From positions 12,214,001 through 12,278,000 of the forward strand of contig NC_046677.1 of NCBI RefSeq assembly GCF_003369915.1: a stretch of 64,000 nucleotides of DNA, read 5' to 3'. Below, in pieces: positions 1 through 11,263 of this stretch. The notes under the pieces are model-generated. The model was not told where the DNA came from. It did no database searches and worked only from the letters and a program-made list of their open reading frames with translations. The position numbers and the translations under genes were made by a program. The stretch is from Drosophila miranda. Lineage: Eukaryota > Arthropoda > Insecta > Diptera > Drosophilidae. Each line of letters begins with the position of its first letter. The first letter of the stretch is position 1.

Positions 1-2770
1 TTTTTCAAGGAGTTTTCATTACTTTCCTTTACTTTACTTTTTTTGCCCAGCCGGCAATCAACCACCAAAAAGAGCGGGAAACAGGGAAAAACGAGGGAAA
101 ATCCAAACAAGGATGTTGTTGTAAGTTCCATGATTAGCATTTTATCAGGGAGGTCCTTGGCATCATAACCATTCTCTTGTCTTAGGACACGAATTTCGGA
201 GGAGGCGACTTAAACCCATCTTTATGCTAATTTAGTTTTTCGGCTAAGATGCGGCAACAGCTGACAATGTTGCCGCCAGGTTTTCCATCCCCCCAACCCA
301 ACCCAAACACACCCCCGACTACGGCAAATCACTCCCTTAGATTTTGACTGGTGGCAAGGAGAAAGGTCCTGCCTGTCACACGAGGAAGCTGCTGATTCTG
401 CTGCGTGTCACATAATCAGGAACGAAGGCAAATACTCCTTTGTACGGCAACCTGCAGGGTGCTTTTTATATGTGTTTTATGTGCAGATCCCATTAATTTA
501 TTGCCAGAGACATTGAGACACCTCCAAAGCGAACAAAAGGCGACATTATTATTTCATTATTATGCCAAACGCATCGCATCCAGGATCTGGTCTCTGGAAT
601 ACCCTCTCCATCCCCACTCACGTGAGCAGCAGGCTCATATTACATACATATAATGGGGAAATGTAGGGGGAAAATTCCTGGCCCTGGTTGTGGTCCTGGG
701 AGCTCCCGTCAGATGATTCATGCGATGGCAAATTTTTTGACGCCCGCCACATAAATAAAACAGGAACTCTGCTCCCCGTAGCATATGTTTGGATAGTCCC
801 CGGGTCAAAAGAGGCGGCCAGAGGAGAAGAGAGCAGAGGTAGAAGTGGAGGCTGTTATATTTACTCGTAAATATTTTTATAGGCCCACAGAAGGTTTCCT
901 GGGTGGCGGGATATGAATGGCAGAGGAGGATTTGAGGGGGCAGACACACAAAAGCAGGTGCTTCGAAACAGCGTTCTTTTTCACTATTTTTATGTAGTAA
1001 AGATCTTTTATTAGCAGCATTTTAGAGAGTTCGAGCCTATAAAATTTAGGGAAACTTCATTTTCCTCATAGTAGAGTTGCATTCAAGAAGATGTAAGTAA
1101 GAGTGAAATGGAAACGTTTCAAACCCAGAAGAGTGCCCGATTTCTTACATATCAACCATAACGAGCCAATTTTGGTTCCGCAAAAAAAAACCTCTGAGGT
1201 ATCCAAAGATATTCAAGAAATTAATGAAACTCATCATGATTTTCGAAATATGTAAATCTTTTTGTACCATTCTACCAGTTGCCATGTATTATTTTTGTAT
1301 TATGTTACTTTTTAATTTTATCACATTTCCTCTTATTCTGGAATTTTTTTTAGATATATTTGCATAAGCCTTGGTACGATAATTTGCACTTAAATTTATT
1401 CTCTAAGTTTGATTCAACATAAAATTACTCGGACTATAGGGTATTCCACAATTCGGTTTAATAGGGTATTCCACAGCACTTGCCAAAGTCCTCCCAATTT
1501 TGGGTCTATCAAACGGTAAATTTCCTATTGAAATTGGCGGCTGATTCACACAACCAAAAACACACCCAAACACATATACAGCCATCTCACAAACACTCAC
1601 CTTAACAAACACGCTTTCCCCTCGCGTTGCTGCGACTGCTGCTAATCCTTTTTTTCACGGCTTTTGTGTGTGTGAACCATTTAGCGCCAATTAAAACATA
1701 ATTGCGGCATTCGCAGATAGCAATCAGTCGGCCTTAAATCATGTTCGGGCCTGTCTGTAAATCATTCGCGCGTGGGTGGCGGTTGGAGCCCAAAAATTGC
1801 GACACATTTACCGTAACAAAAACACAACAAAATGCAAGAACTTTACGCGCTCGAAAGCGAGACAATACGAGAGAGACACACACACACACACGAAATGATG
1901 CTGCGGCGGGGAGATTGTTGTCAACCGGTAAAATGGCTTCAATCTGCGACGCACTTTAATTTTATTGCACTTTTGGCGTTGATTAAAAATCCAGCCACAC
2001 ACCTGCACATCGTTTCACAGCAGAGCCGCCCCTTTTTGGAGGGCTCTCGAATTTTTGGTGTTGCCACAAAGCACGTAAATTTTGGGCACAGCCTAACGGC
2101 ACATGTTGCAGAAATTTTTTCTATGCGCTCCGTTCCACCCGCAAAATAGAACCGCGCGCCGACAGCAAAGAGAAACGACTGCCGACTCTATGCTGACAAT
2201 ACTGTGGGGGAGGCTTTCAAGGCCGAAGTTTCTTTTCAATTTGAATTTTTACTGTGGCGGGATACAGCTGGCGCCACCTATGGGAGGGTTCACGCTTATG
2301 GCGCCACTGTGCACTTACTCATGTCTCTCACCACCCACTCACCGTATTCCATCAACATGTTGCTGTGCATTTCAAAAGTATACCAAAATATACCGTCTTA
2401 TTTTCCAAATACTTTCCAAGCTCTATCAATATTCGTCGTTTTTGATATTCCGCCGAATATTACTAGCTAGATAGATCTCTTAGCCCTGAACATTTAATTT
2501 TATCCCCTCCTACTTTTAAGTACTCCCATTTTGACTAAAACACGGTTTACAAATTAATCCTGCCAGCAACACTGCGTTTGGAATGCGCAATGCTCTCTGT
2601 AAGAAGACAATAAGCTGAATAGCTTTAAAACAGAGACTAAATTGCGCCAATGCTTTCGGCCAATTATATTTATATTATGCTACTTATATTTTTTTTGTAT
2701 CGCTATCATCAGAACAATAATACCAATCATTTTCATTTCATTTCTTATAAATAGGCACTAAACGACTGTT
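1..2770. other. Noncoding stretch, no gene seen
   Basis: I find no open frame here that looks like a conserved protein; the longest frames are short and low-complexity. The sequence is AT-rich with homopolymer runs and a short (CA)n run near 1877-1891. A 14-bp word (tagggtattccaca) occurs twice near 1436 and 1463. It may be intergenic DNA or part of an intron of a gene lying outside the window. Confidence 0.6.
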
Positions 2771-2813
2771 GTTTTTGCATTGTGGCGGGCACCGCAGATA
2801 ATGTCCAGACTTC

Positions 2814-3446
2814 TTGCACTTCTTAATTGATGAGGAGTTCAGGGCTTTAGCGATTCCAGAAATAAGTTCCCAGATAAATGTTTTGAACTTGAATGACCAG
2901 ACAGCGGATCAAGATAGAAGTTTTCGATTAATTAAGCTTCCTCCTATTGTTTCCCTTAATATTTTAGCTAATTTGATTATATCGCTTAATTTAGAGCAAA
3001 AAATCTATCTCACCCATGTTCTGCATAATGTGAGAAATAAGGCAGTTTTTTATGAGTTTGTAGGTGGCGGCGCAGGCGTCGGCAAGAGTAGAACCATATC
3101 AACAATTTTTCAGACCATTTCCCAGGAGTTTAATCGTAGACCAGGATCTAACCCAGAAACTGTTAAAGTTCTGCTGTGTGCTCCCACAGGAAAAGCTGCA
3201 TTTGGTATTGGAGGTGCCACACATCACTCAATGTTTTCTTTACCTCTCAATCAATCCAACCATGCTTTTAAACAATTGGGTCCAGATTTGTTAAATACCT
3301 TGCGTTCAAGATTTATTGATCTTAAAATTCTTATAATTGATGAAATTTCTATGGTCGGTGAAAAAGTGTTTTCATATTTGGATATTCGCCTAAAACAAAT
3401 ATTTTCAAGGCCCGAGAGTCCTTTTGGTGGCAGTTATGTCCAGTAG
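2814..3446 (+). pseudogene. Helitron PIF1-like helicase, N-terminal fragment
   Basis: The translated frame carries the start of a superfamily-1 PIF1-type helicase. Walker A reads GGGAGVGKSRTI, followed by LLCAPTGKAAFGIGG (motif Ia region) and the Walker B line LIIDEISMVGEKVF (DEAD-like DE). This order and wording match the helicase part of Drosophila Helitrons, which unwinds DNA in rolling-circle transposition. The frame stops at 3444-3446, soon after SPFGG, where the normal protein would continue with motif III (GD.QQL). There is no Rep domain upstream and no promoter that I can recognise. It is a relic; the apparent start codon choice has no biological weight. Confidence 0.85.
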
Positions 3447-3494
3447 GTGATCGTTGGATATTCAAATCCTCATCAGGAACGCATAATCCATACA

Positions 3495-3716
3495 GTGCGA
3501 TAGTTGGCTCTAGTCTCTGGGATGATCGACAGCGAGATGATCAACCTTTTGCAACCGCACTAAATAACATGGCATCGGCCGTAATGACGTCAGAAGATAT
3601 TCAGTTGCTTAGGGACCGAATAGTTCACGGCAGTGAAGCTCCAAGAGATGCGATCCACTTATTTTATAGCAATAGCGAGACAGATAAGTACAATAAGGAG
3701 CAGCTATAATCGATTA
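3495..3716 (+). pseudogene. Helitron helicase middle fragment, copy 1 (with deletion)
   Basis: The reading frame around GSSLW and DDQPFATALNN through RIVHGSEAPRDAIHLF matches the segment between motifs III and IV of Helitron helicases. Compared with the second copy at 6209-6480, about 30 bp are missing just after GSSLWD, removing the FKFFELTEIM stretch. Otherwise the two copies are nearly identical through 3960/6710, so this is a recent duplicate with a later or older deletion. It cannot produce a working helicase. Confidence 0.75.
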
Positions 3717-3956
3717 TGACTGCAGAATATACTTCAATAGCTTTAGACTCCATCAAAGCTGAGCATCTTAACCCAGAAATCAAAAGAAAATATCTGGACT
3801 CTGTTAAGAGTTTCAAAACTTCGAATACACAAGGCTTGTGCACTTCATTGGTTCTCAAAACCACGGCTAAATGTATGATGACAGTTTGTTTTACACTTCC
3901 GAGGATATAGTTTCGAACAAAAATAAAAAAACAGTTTCGGCTTTGCTTTAAAAATT

Positions 3957-4300
3957 CGGCAGTTTTTTACTTCAGTTGGACCCAGGGACGCTTTTATATC
4001 GTAGACGGCCATGGCCCTTGGTCCTGTGCCCCCTTCAATCGTCGTTGGAGGGAACACTTCCAAATTTTCTTCCTCCGTCCGGCAGTTTTTTACTTCAGTT
4101 GGACCCATGGACGCTATTATTTCGTAGATGTCCATGGCCCTTGGTCCTGTGCCCCCTTCAATCATCGTTGGAGGGAACACTTCCAAAATTTCTTACTTCA
4201 GTTGGACCCAGCGACACTTTTATTTCGTAGATGTCCATCGTCATCGTCATCGCCACTTGGTCTTGTGCCGCCTTCAATCATCGTTGGATGGAACAGTGCT
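3957..4300 (+). repeat. Tandem repeat, ~103-123 bp units
   Basis: The phrase ttcagttggaccca recurs at about 3971, 4094 and 4197. Each occurrence is followed by a similar run ending in ccttcaatc(a/g)tcgttgga. Units are 123 and 103 bp long. Two units of the same family recur at about 6715 and 6817, so the array was carried along when the Helitron segment duplicated. Shadow reading frames on both strands are repetitive and not genes. Confidence 0.8.
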
Positions 4301-4461
4301 GTGCTGTTCTGTTAAAACTCTTTAACAGATCTTCCTCGTCTGTGAACTGACGGGTTCTACACTCCTATTATATCCGAGAGCCTAATATATATTTTTATAC
4401 GTTTTATACCTTCAATGTAGATACATCAGATGGTTTTGTTAACGGAGCCACTGGTGTTTTA

Positions 4462-4838
4462 ATGCAGATAGATCTCAGCTCATCCAATACTCCCGAACTT
4501 CATTGGATACATTTTCTCGAGGAAAGCGTAGGAGTTAACACACGGTCAAAGCGCAGCCATAGTAACGAATCTTCTTGGACCCCAATTCAGAAAACTACAA
4601 AATGTTTTCAATACCATCAAAACGAACAAGTTACTATTGACCGAAAACAGCTACCGATTGTAGCTGCAGAAGGTTTAACTATTCATAAGAGTCAGGGAGC
4701 AACATACAGCAAAGTGGTCGTTAACACTTCATCCAATATGCAAAGAGAAGCATTGTATGTAGCTTGTAGTAGGTCCACCAGTGCGAACGGACTTAATATC
4801 GTTGTACCAATCATTCCTTCGAGACCCAAGCGGGACTG
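4462..4838 (+). pseudogene. Helitron PIF1-like helicase, C-terminal fragment
   Basis: The frame contains AAEGLTIHKSQGATYSKVVV (helicase motif V region) and YVACSRSTSANGL (motif VI with its arginine finger region), the standard end of Helitron PIF1 helicases. The open frame does not stop where the helicase should end. It runs into the GC-rich 84-bp repeats that begin at 4855. It is separated from the N-terminal fragment by rearranged repeats, so it is a relic and not an expressed exon as far as the sequence shows. Confidence 0.85.
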
Positions 4839-4854
4839 TCCTGTCTATTCCCTG

Positions 4855-5270
4855 GGGGCCCGGCGAAGTGGATGTGAGTCGTGGATCATGCGGCATTCAC
4901 CAAGCTGGGTTTCCCTCTCCTATACCTTTCTCCCTTGGGGACCCGGCGATGCTGAATGTGAGTCGTGGATTCACGCGACATTCGCAAAGCTGGGTTCCCT
5001 CTCCAATACCTTTCTCCCCTGGGGACCCGGCGAAGTGGATGTGAGTCGTGGATAATGCGGCATCCACCAAGCTGGGCTTCCCTCTCCTATACCTTTCTCC
5101 CCTGGGGACCCGGCGATGCTGAATGTGAGTCGTGGATTCACGCGACATTCGCAAAGCTGGGTTCCCTCTCCTACACCCTCGCCCTGGGGACCCGGCGACG
5201 CAGATGTGAGTCGTGGATCATGCGGCATCTGCTAAGCTGGGCTCCCCTCTCCCATACCCTTCCGATCCCT
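4855..5270 (+). repeat. GC-rich minisatellite, five units of 82-84 bp in an A-B-A-B-A' order
   Basis: Five units each begin gggg(c/a)cccggcga and continue with gatgtgagtcgtgga or aatgtgagtcgtgga. Spacings between equivalent bases are 83, 84, 83 and 82 bp. Units 1, 3 and 5 share a form (catgcggcat or near it), while units 2 and 4 share another (ttcacgcgacattcgcaaag). The higher-order period is therefore about 167 bp. It is much richer in GC than its surroundings and follows directly on the helicase C-terminal fragment. I do not recognise the repeat family. Confidence 0.85.
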
Positions 5271-5520
5271 GACCAAAACCCCATCTCCCGCCAGGCATGA
5301 CCACCAACGCACGTCTCTGCAGCTCCCAAGCATGGGGTCACTCACGCCTCGTGGCCGGGCCAGGCCCGACCGTCCCACGATCCACCCCACGGGCGCGCTT
5401 TCGCCACGAACGGCTCTCACACAACAAATTTTGCTGTGGGGAAGGACCGGGCCCTGGACAGACTGAGAAGCTGTACCTCGGCCTGAGAACTTCCTTACAG
5501 GGCCATGCCTCGAAAGAAAA
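5271..5520. other. GC-rich unique segment
   Basis: This segment joins the 84-bp minisatellite to the 390-bp repeats. It is GC-rich, with runs such as ggccgggccaggcccgac. I see no conserved protein motif in the frames that cross it. It may belong to a captured or unrelated insertion within the Helitron block. Confidence 0.4.
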
Positions 5521-7735
5521 AGAAGAAGGCTGTGTCACGGCGCTGTTTCAATTTAATTTTTGCTTAAGATTGTCTAGCATTATCTTCATCTATAGAGTTA
5601 TTTTCTCTTCAAAATATCTATTTAAGGAGGAAAGATGTAGATGTAGATGTAGCAAGGCCGGGGAGTTATTCGTTTTAAGTGAATCCAGACTTATTGAATC
5701 CGCCATTTTGAATTTTTGAAAACAGACCTCAAATTCGTACTTATTGATCCCGAGATTTTATGAGAGTATATATGAACGAGCTGACTTAACAATGCCGAAA
5801 GTTTATGGACTAAAATGCATACAAGAAGTATCTATCGCGAACGAAATAAAAAAGAATGAGACTGATCTGGCGGCTATAAAATTTTATTTTAGAATCAGGG
5901 CCATGCCTCAAAAGAAAAAGGCTGTGTCACGGCGCTGTTTCAATTTAATTTTTGCTTGAGATTGTCTAGCACTATTTTCATCTATAGAGTTATTTTCTCT
6001 TCAAAATATCTATTTAAAGAGGAAAGATGTAGATGTAGATGTAGCAAGGCTCTGGAATTTATTCGTTTTGAGTGAATCCAGAGTTATTGAATCCGCCATT
6101 TTGAATTTTTGAAAACAGACTTCAAATTCGTACTTATTGATCCCGAGATTTTATGAGAGTATATATGAACGAGCTGACTTAAGAATGCCGGAAGTTTATG
6201 GACTGAAATGCGTAGTTGGCTCTAGTCTCTGGGATGGCTTCAAGTTTTTCGAACTTACAGAGATAATGCGACAGCAAGATGATCAACCTTTTGCAACCGC
6301 ACTAAATAACATCGCATCGGCCGTAATGACGTCAGAAGATATTCAGTTGCTTAGGGACCGAATAGTTCACGGCAGTGAAGCTCCAAGAGATGCGATCCAC
6401 TTATTTTATAGCAATAGGGAGACAGATAAGTACAATAAGGAGCAGCTATAATCGATTATGACTGCAGAATATACTTCAATAGCTTTAGACTCCATCAAAG
6501 CTGAGCATCTTAACCCAGAAATCAAAAGAAAATATCTGGACTCTGTTAAGAGTTTCAAAACTTCGAATACACAAGGCTTGTGCACTTCATTGGTTCTCAA
6601 AACCACGGCTAAATATATGATGACAGTTTGTTTTACACTTCCGAGGATATAGTTTCGAACAAAAATAAAAAAACAGTTTCGGCTTTGCTTTAAAAATTCG
6701 GCAGTTTTTTACTTCAGTTGGACCCATGGACGCTTTTATTTCGTAGATGTCCATGGCCCTTGGTCCTGTGCCCCCTTCAATCATCGTTGGAGGGAACACT
6801 TCCAAAATTTCTTACTTCAGTTGGACCCAGCGACACTTTTATTTCGTAGATGTCCATCGTCATCGTCATGGCCACTTGGTCTGTTTCAATTTAATTTTTG
6901 CTTAAGATTGTCTAGCATTATCTTCATCTATAGAGTTATTTTCTCTTCAAAAGATCTATTTAAGGAGGAAAGATGTAGATGTAGATGTAGCAAGGCCGGG
7001 GAGTTATTCGTTTTAAGTGAATCCAGACTTATTGAATCCGCCATTTTGAATTTTTGAAAACAGACCTCAAATTCGTACTTATTGATCCCGAGATTTTATG
7101 AGAGTATATATGAACGAGCTGACTTAAGAATGCCGGAAGTTTATGGACTAAAATGCATACAAGAAGTATCTATCGCGAACGAAATAAAAAAGAATGAGAC
7201 TTATCCGGCGGCTATAAAATTTTATTTTAGAGTCAGGGCTATGCCTCAAAAGAAAAAGAAGAAGGCTGTGTGACGGCGCTGTTTCAATTTAATTTTTGCT
7301 TGAGATTGTCTAGCACTATTTTCATCTATAGAGTTATTTTCTCTTTAAAAGATATATTTAAAGAGGAAAGATGTAGCTGTAGATGTAGCAAGGCTGGAGA
7401 GTTATTCGTTTTAAGTAAATCCAGACTTATTGAATCCGCCATTTTGAATTTTTAAAAACAGACTTTAAATTCGTACTTATTGATCCCGAGATCTTATGAG
7501 AGTATATATGGACGAGCTGACCGAAGAATCCCGGAAGTTTATGGACTGAAATACGTATAAGAAGTATCTATCGCGAACGAAATAAAAAATAATGAGACTT
7601 ATCCGGCGTCTATAAAATGATATTTTAGAATCAGGGCCATGCCTCAAAAGAAGAAGTTAGCTTTAAGTGAATTAGGCCTTATTGGATCTGCCATTTTGAA
7701 TTTTTGAAAGCTGACTTCAAATTCGTAATTGCACA
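5520..7735 (+). repeat. Array of ~390-bp repeats interrupted by Helitron sequence
   Basis: Each unit starts with ctgtttcaatttaatttttg, holds the word agatgtagatgtagatgtag and the phrase ccgccattttgaatttttg, then a frame reading FYESIYERADL and MPEVYGLKC, and ends with an aaagaaaaag stretch. Full or partial units begin near 5540, 5932, 6885 and 7277, with a last fragment ending about 7735. Spacing is about 391 bp. Between the second and third units lies the second copy of the helicase middle region (6209-6710). The small frames inside each unit are fragments of the same degenerate element and not separate genes. Confidence 0.75.
6137..6480 (+). pseudogene. Helitron helicase middle fragment, copy 2
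   Basis: One open frame from 6137 to 6451 joins the repeat-unit peptide (MPEVYGLKC) to VVGSSLWDGFKFFELTEIM, then RQQDDQPFATALNN and RIVHGSEAPRDAIHLF. The second half is the helicase region between motifs III and IV. Unlike copy 1 at 3495-3716 it keeps FKFFELTEIM. The frame breaks near 6451, but related sequence continues (RIYFN, then IKAEHLNPEIKRKYLDSV in another frame). It is a relic. Confidence 0.75.
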
Positions 7736-7739
7736 AACC

Positions 7740-8254
7740 GTTTTCAAGTCAGAATCGAAACGGGAATTGGAGCGGCAACGCCAACCTTTACCCGCCAAAC
7801 AGCCAGATGCCAACCCGAGTGCCAGGCGAACCACCCGAACGCAAGCAACAACAACCGGAAAGGTGGAGCCGGTTATCGCCAGTGGCGTGATGACGCGCGC
7901 CTTTGAAAGGCGCAGGCGTGGCAGCAGCTGGGGTGTAGCCAGAGGTGGCGTCTCGCAGGAGGTGGTTGAAGAAAACGTCTTGCAGCTAGCCGAGTTGTGG
8001 ATGTCCTACATTTCAAGGCGCGGGGTCGCCTCCAATTCAATAGAATTAACGAGACTTTTGGGCAGCAGTATCTCCACACAGCGCCGCGGCTCAATAGCTA
8101 TAAAACTTACGGGCAGCAGCAACCACCGCAGCAGGCGATAACGGCACTACATTTTTCATTCTCATCGCTCCAATCCGAACGTGGAACCCAATACCGTGAA
8201 AATATAATTGCCAGAAAGACATTTATAAGCCGCGGACCACGTGAAATTGAAGCA
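7740..8254 (+). other. Unassigned sequence hosting the P-element insertion
   Basis: This segment lies between the Helitron block and the P element. A frame at 7704-8141 could encode 145 residues rich in Arg, Ser and Gln, but it starts inside the 390-bp repeat and I recognise no domain. The host sequence resumes after the P block at 11744. I would not annotate a gene here without homology support. Confidence 0.4.
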
Positions 8255-8262
8255 GCGCAGTG
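8255..8262 (+). repeat. P-element target site duplication, left copy
   Basis: The 8 bp GCGCAGTG directly precede the left terminal inverted repeat and recur exactly at 11736-11743 after the right one. P-superfamily elements make 8-bp duplications with a GC-rich preference. This perfect pair shows that the outer ends at 8263 and 11735 behaved as one transposition unit or descend from one insertion. Confidence 0.93.
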
Positions 8263-8294
8263 CATGATGCAATTATACAAGGTGGTCTCGTCGG
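8263..8294 (+). repeat. P terminal inverted repeat, left (P 3' end)
   Basis: These 32 bp begin CATGATG and contain AAGGTGGTCTCGTCGG. They are the exact reverse complement of 11704-11735, and they recur in direct orientation at 11264. The match to the canonical P repeat is by memory of the family: same first seven bases and the same GGTGGT.CCGTCG core with scattered differences. Confidence 0.92.
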
Positions 8295-8702
8295 CAAAAG
8301 TTAGTCCCTTAACGTATGCTAGCAATAAGTGCGAGTGAAGGGCACATAGTATAGTGAGTGTGAGTGAGACGGTATATGTTGATGTTGATTAACCCTTAAC
8401 AGGCCCGTGGGTTTTAAAATTTTAAAATAAAATGATTTTACTGATATATTAATATTTAAATTGTATGCAGCCATTAATAATTTTTCTTCAACATTTTTAG
8501 TTATATTAAAATGTTCTTTTACATAATATATAAAGATTACTTCTAATTCTGTGGTATTTTTTTTATATGCTTTTTATAATTTTGTTGTTGTCGGGACATA
8601 AGGGTTAAGAATATATCAAAAAATTCGTCCGTGAACAACCTTCATCATCAACAAGCAAGCATGCACTGACGATAAGGGACAACACGAACGAACTTCGGCT
8701 CC
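8263..8702 (-). mobile_element. Left P derivative, lacking its own 5' terminal repeat
   Basis: This 440-bp stretch is almost identical to the first 440 bp of the intact short P copy at 11264-11735; the offset is 3001-3002 bp, implying one small indel. It has the outer P 3' terminal repeat and both subterminal ttaaccctta-type inverted repeats (8389-8398, and the matching one near 8600). At 8702 it changes abruptly into the 852-bp array (shared word ggctcc), so the inner terminal repeat of about 31 bp is missing. Confidence 0.85.
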
Positions 8703-11263
8703 AGAACGCATCTGGAAAAGGAACCCCGACCAATTCTGATTCAAAAACTGTGCAGACGATATTCTCGACTTCCCATATTTAAAAATATGTCCATCGCAAG
8801 CCAAGAGCCGTAAGAATGAAGCCTATTTTGGTGTATTTTACACTATCGTGAAAACCGCTTATCAGGCAAATTTAGCTCACCCTGTGTTGGGACGCGTATT
8901 ATTGAGAAATTAAGCGCACCACACGGGCATGTGCATGTCCATCGCAAGCCAAAAGCTATAAGAATGAAGCCTATTTCGGTCTATTTTACACTATCGTTGA
9001 ATATATGTTTTGTTGCATATAACTTAGTAAGATCAAAGCGTGGGCTTTTCCAAGAAATTATAATGACTGGCTTAACGGCGCAGATATGGCTCCTCTCCCA
9101 TATACGCACACTGGACGACAAAAAGGGTGCGAAAGAGAGGGAATGAGTGAGAATTGGAGTTGTTGCGGGGGTTTCGGCAACATTTTGAAACCACCGCAGC
9201 CATTAATACAATTTTACTCCGATAGGAAGGAGGGCCCTTTCTGAGTACGGGAGAAAAAGAGACGAATCGGCTGGTGGTGCCAGAAGGCGGTCCCACCAAA
9301 CTATTTAATACAATAAAGAGATAATAGGGAATTATTATAGCGGCGGTTGAAAAACCAATGCGGCGCTCGTCCAGCCGCTGCTGCCCGTTTTATACTTTTT
9401 TTCACGGCAGAGCAGCGGCAGCGCTGCTCCGTTTTCCGTTTTGCCTGTCGGTCGGTATATTTATTTGTGTTGAGAGAAATTGAGAGAGAGAAATGAGAGA
9501 AAAGTACGAAAGGAAGTTTCTGGAAAACTTTCCGACTTTGCTGCGACATCAGCCAGAACGCATCTGGAAAGGGAACCCCGACCAATTCTGATTCAAAAAC
9601 TGTGCAGACGATATTCTCGACTTCCCATATTTAAAAATATGTCCATCGCAAGCCAAGAGCTGTAAGAATGAAGCCTATTTTGGTGTATTTTACACTATCG
9701 TGAAAACCGCTTATCAGGCAAATTTAGCTCACCCTGTGCTGGGACGCGTATTATTGAGAAATTAAGCGCACCACACGGGCATGTGCATGTCCGTCGCAAG
9801 CCAAGAGCTATAAGAATCAAGCCTATTTCGGTATATTTTACACTATCGTTGAATATATGTTTTGTTGCATATAACTTAGTAAGATCAAAGCGTGGGATAT
9901 TCCAAGAAATTATAATGACTGGCTTAACGGCGCAGATATGGCTCCTCTCCCATATACGCACACTGGACGACAAAAAGGGTGCGAAAGAGAGGGAATGAGT
10001 GAGAAATGGAGTTGTTGCGGGGGTTTCGGCAACATTTTGAAACCACCGCAGCCAATAATACAATTTTACTCCGATAGGAAGGAGGGCCCTTTCTGAGTAC
10101 GGGAGAAAAAGAGACGAATCGGCTGGTGGTGCCAGAAGGCGGTCCCACCAAACTATTTATTACAATAAAGAGATAATAGGGAATTATTATAGCGGCGGTT
10201 GAAAAACCAATGCGGCGCTCGTCCAGCCGCTGCTGCCCGTTTTATACTTTTTTTCACGGCAGAGCAGCGGCAGCGCTGCTCCGTTTTCCGTTTTGCCTGT
10301 CGGTCGGTATATTTATTTGTGTTGAGAGAAATTGAGAGAGAGAAATGAGAGAAAAGTACGAAAGGAAGTTTCTGGAAAACTTTCCGACTTTGCTGCGACA
10401 TCAGCCAGAACGCATCTGGAAAGGGAACCCCGACCAATTCTGATTCAAAAACTGTGCAGACGATATTCTCGACTTCCCATATTTAAAAATATGTCCATCG
10501 CAAGCCAAGAGCTGTAAGAATGAAGCCTATTTTGGTGTATTTTACACTATCGTGAAAACCGCTTATCAGGCAAATTTAGCTCACCCTGTGTTGGGACGCG
10601 TATTATTGAGAAATTAAGCGCACCACACGGGCATGTGCATGTCCATCGCAAGCCAAGAGCTATAAGAATGAAGCCTATTTCGGTATATTTTACACTATCG
10701 TTGAATATATGTTTTGTTGCATATAACTTAGTAAGATCAAAGCGTGGGCTTTTCCAAGAAATTATAATGACTGGCTTAACGGCGCAGATATGGCTCCTCT
10801 CCCATATACGCACACTGGACGACGAAAAGTGTGCGAAAGAGAGGGAATGAGTGAGAATTGGAGTTTTTGCGGGGGTTTCGGCAACATTTTGAAACCACCG
10901 CAGCCAATAATACAATTTTACTCCGATAGGAAGGAGGGCCCTTTCTGAGTACGGGAGAAAAAGAGACGAATCGGCTGGTGGTGCCAGAAGGCGGTCCCAC
11001 CAAACTATTTAATACAATAAAGAGATAATAGGGAATTATTATGGCGGCGGTTGAAAAACGAATGCGGCGCTCGGCCAGCCGCTGCTGCCCGTTTTATACT
11101 TTTTTTTCACGGCAGAGCAGCGGCAGCGCTGCTCCGTTTTCCGTTTTGCCTGTCGGTCGGTATTTTTATTTGTGTTGAGAGAAATTGAGAGAGAGAAATG
11201 AGAGAAAAGTACGAAAGGAAGTTTCTGGAAAACTTTCCGACTTTGCTGCGACATCATCCAGAA
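8703..11263 (+). repeat. Three tandem units of 852-853 bp between P ends
   Basis: The word ccagaacgcatctggaaa starts units at 8701, 9553 and 10405, and a truncated ccagaa at 11258 marks the end. Unit lengths are 852, 852 and 853 bp, and the units differ by only a few substitutions as far as I can compare by eye. Each unit carries an inner direct repeat of about 64 bp spaced 148 bp apart (catgtccatcgcaagcc near 8787 and again near 8935), plus a gagagaaattgagagagag tract. Frames within the unit do not resemble P transposase or any protein that I know. The unit's origin is unknown. Confidence 0.93.

Larger units (their letters stand above)
2770..7740 (+). mobile_element. Degenerate, rearranged Helitron-type region
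   Basis: This block contains separate pieces of a PIF1-like Helitron helicase: the Walker A/B part at 2814-3446, the middle part at 3495-3716 and again at 6209-6480, and the C-terminal motifs at 4462-4838. Between them lie tandem repeats with periods of about 84, 103-123 and 390 bp. The segment 3499-3960 is repeated, more complete, at 6210-6710. I see no Rep nuclease domain and I could not place true Helitron ends (5' TC, 3' hairpin plus CTRR), so the boundaries are approximate. Drosophila genomes carry many such decayed Helitrons and Helentrons. The element cannot be autonomous in this form. Confidence 0.75.

Noticed and set aside
4855..5270. CRISPR-like regular repeats
   Set aside because: Units are contiguous 82-84 bp tandem copies without unique spacers, in eukaryotic DNA beside a transposon.
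7704..8141. 145-residue Arg/Ser/Gln-rich frame
   Set aside because: It begins inside the repeat array and shows no known domain; it may be part of an unrecognised element, but I cannot support a gene.
8931..10850. Repeated 71- to 122-residue frames in the 852-bp units as genes
   Set aside because: They recur only because the DNA repeats; they have no similarity to P transposase or other proteins that I know and lie on both strands.
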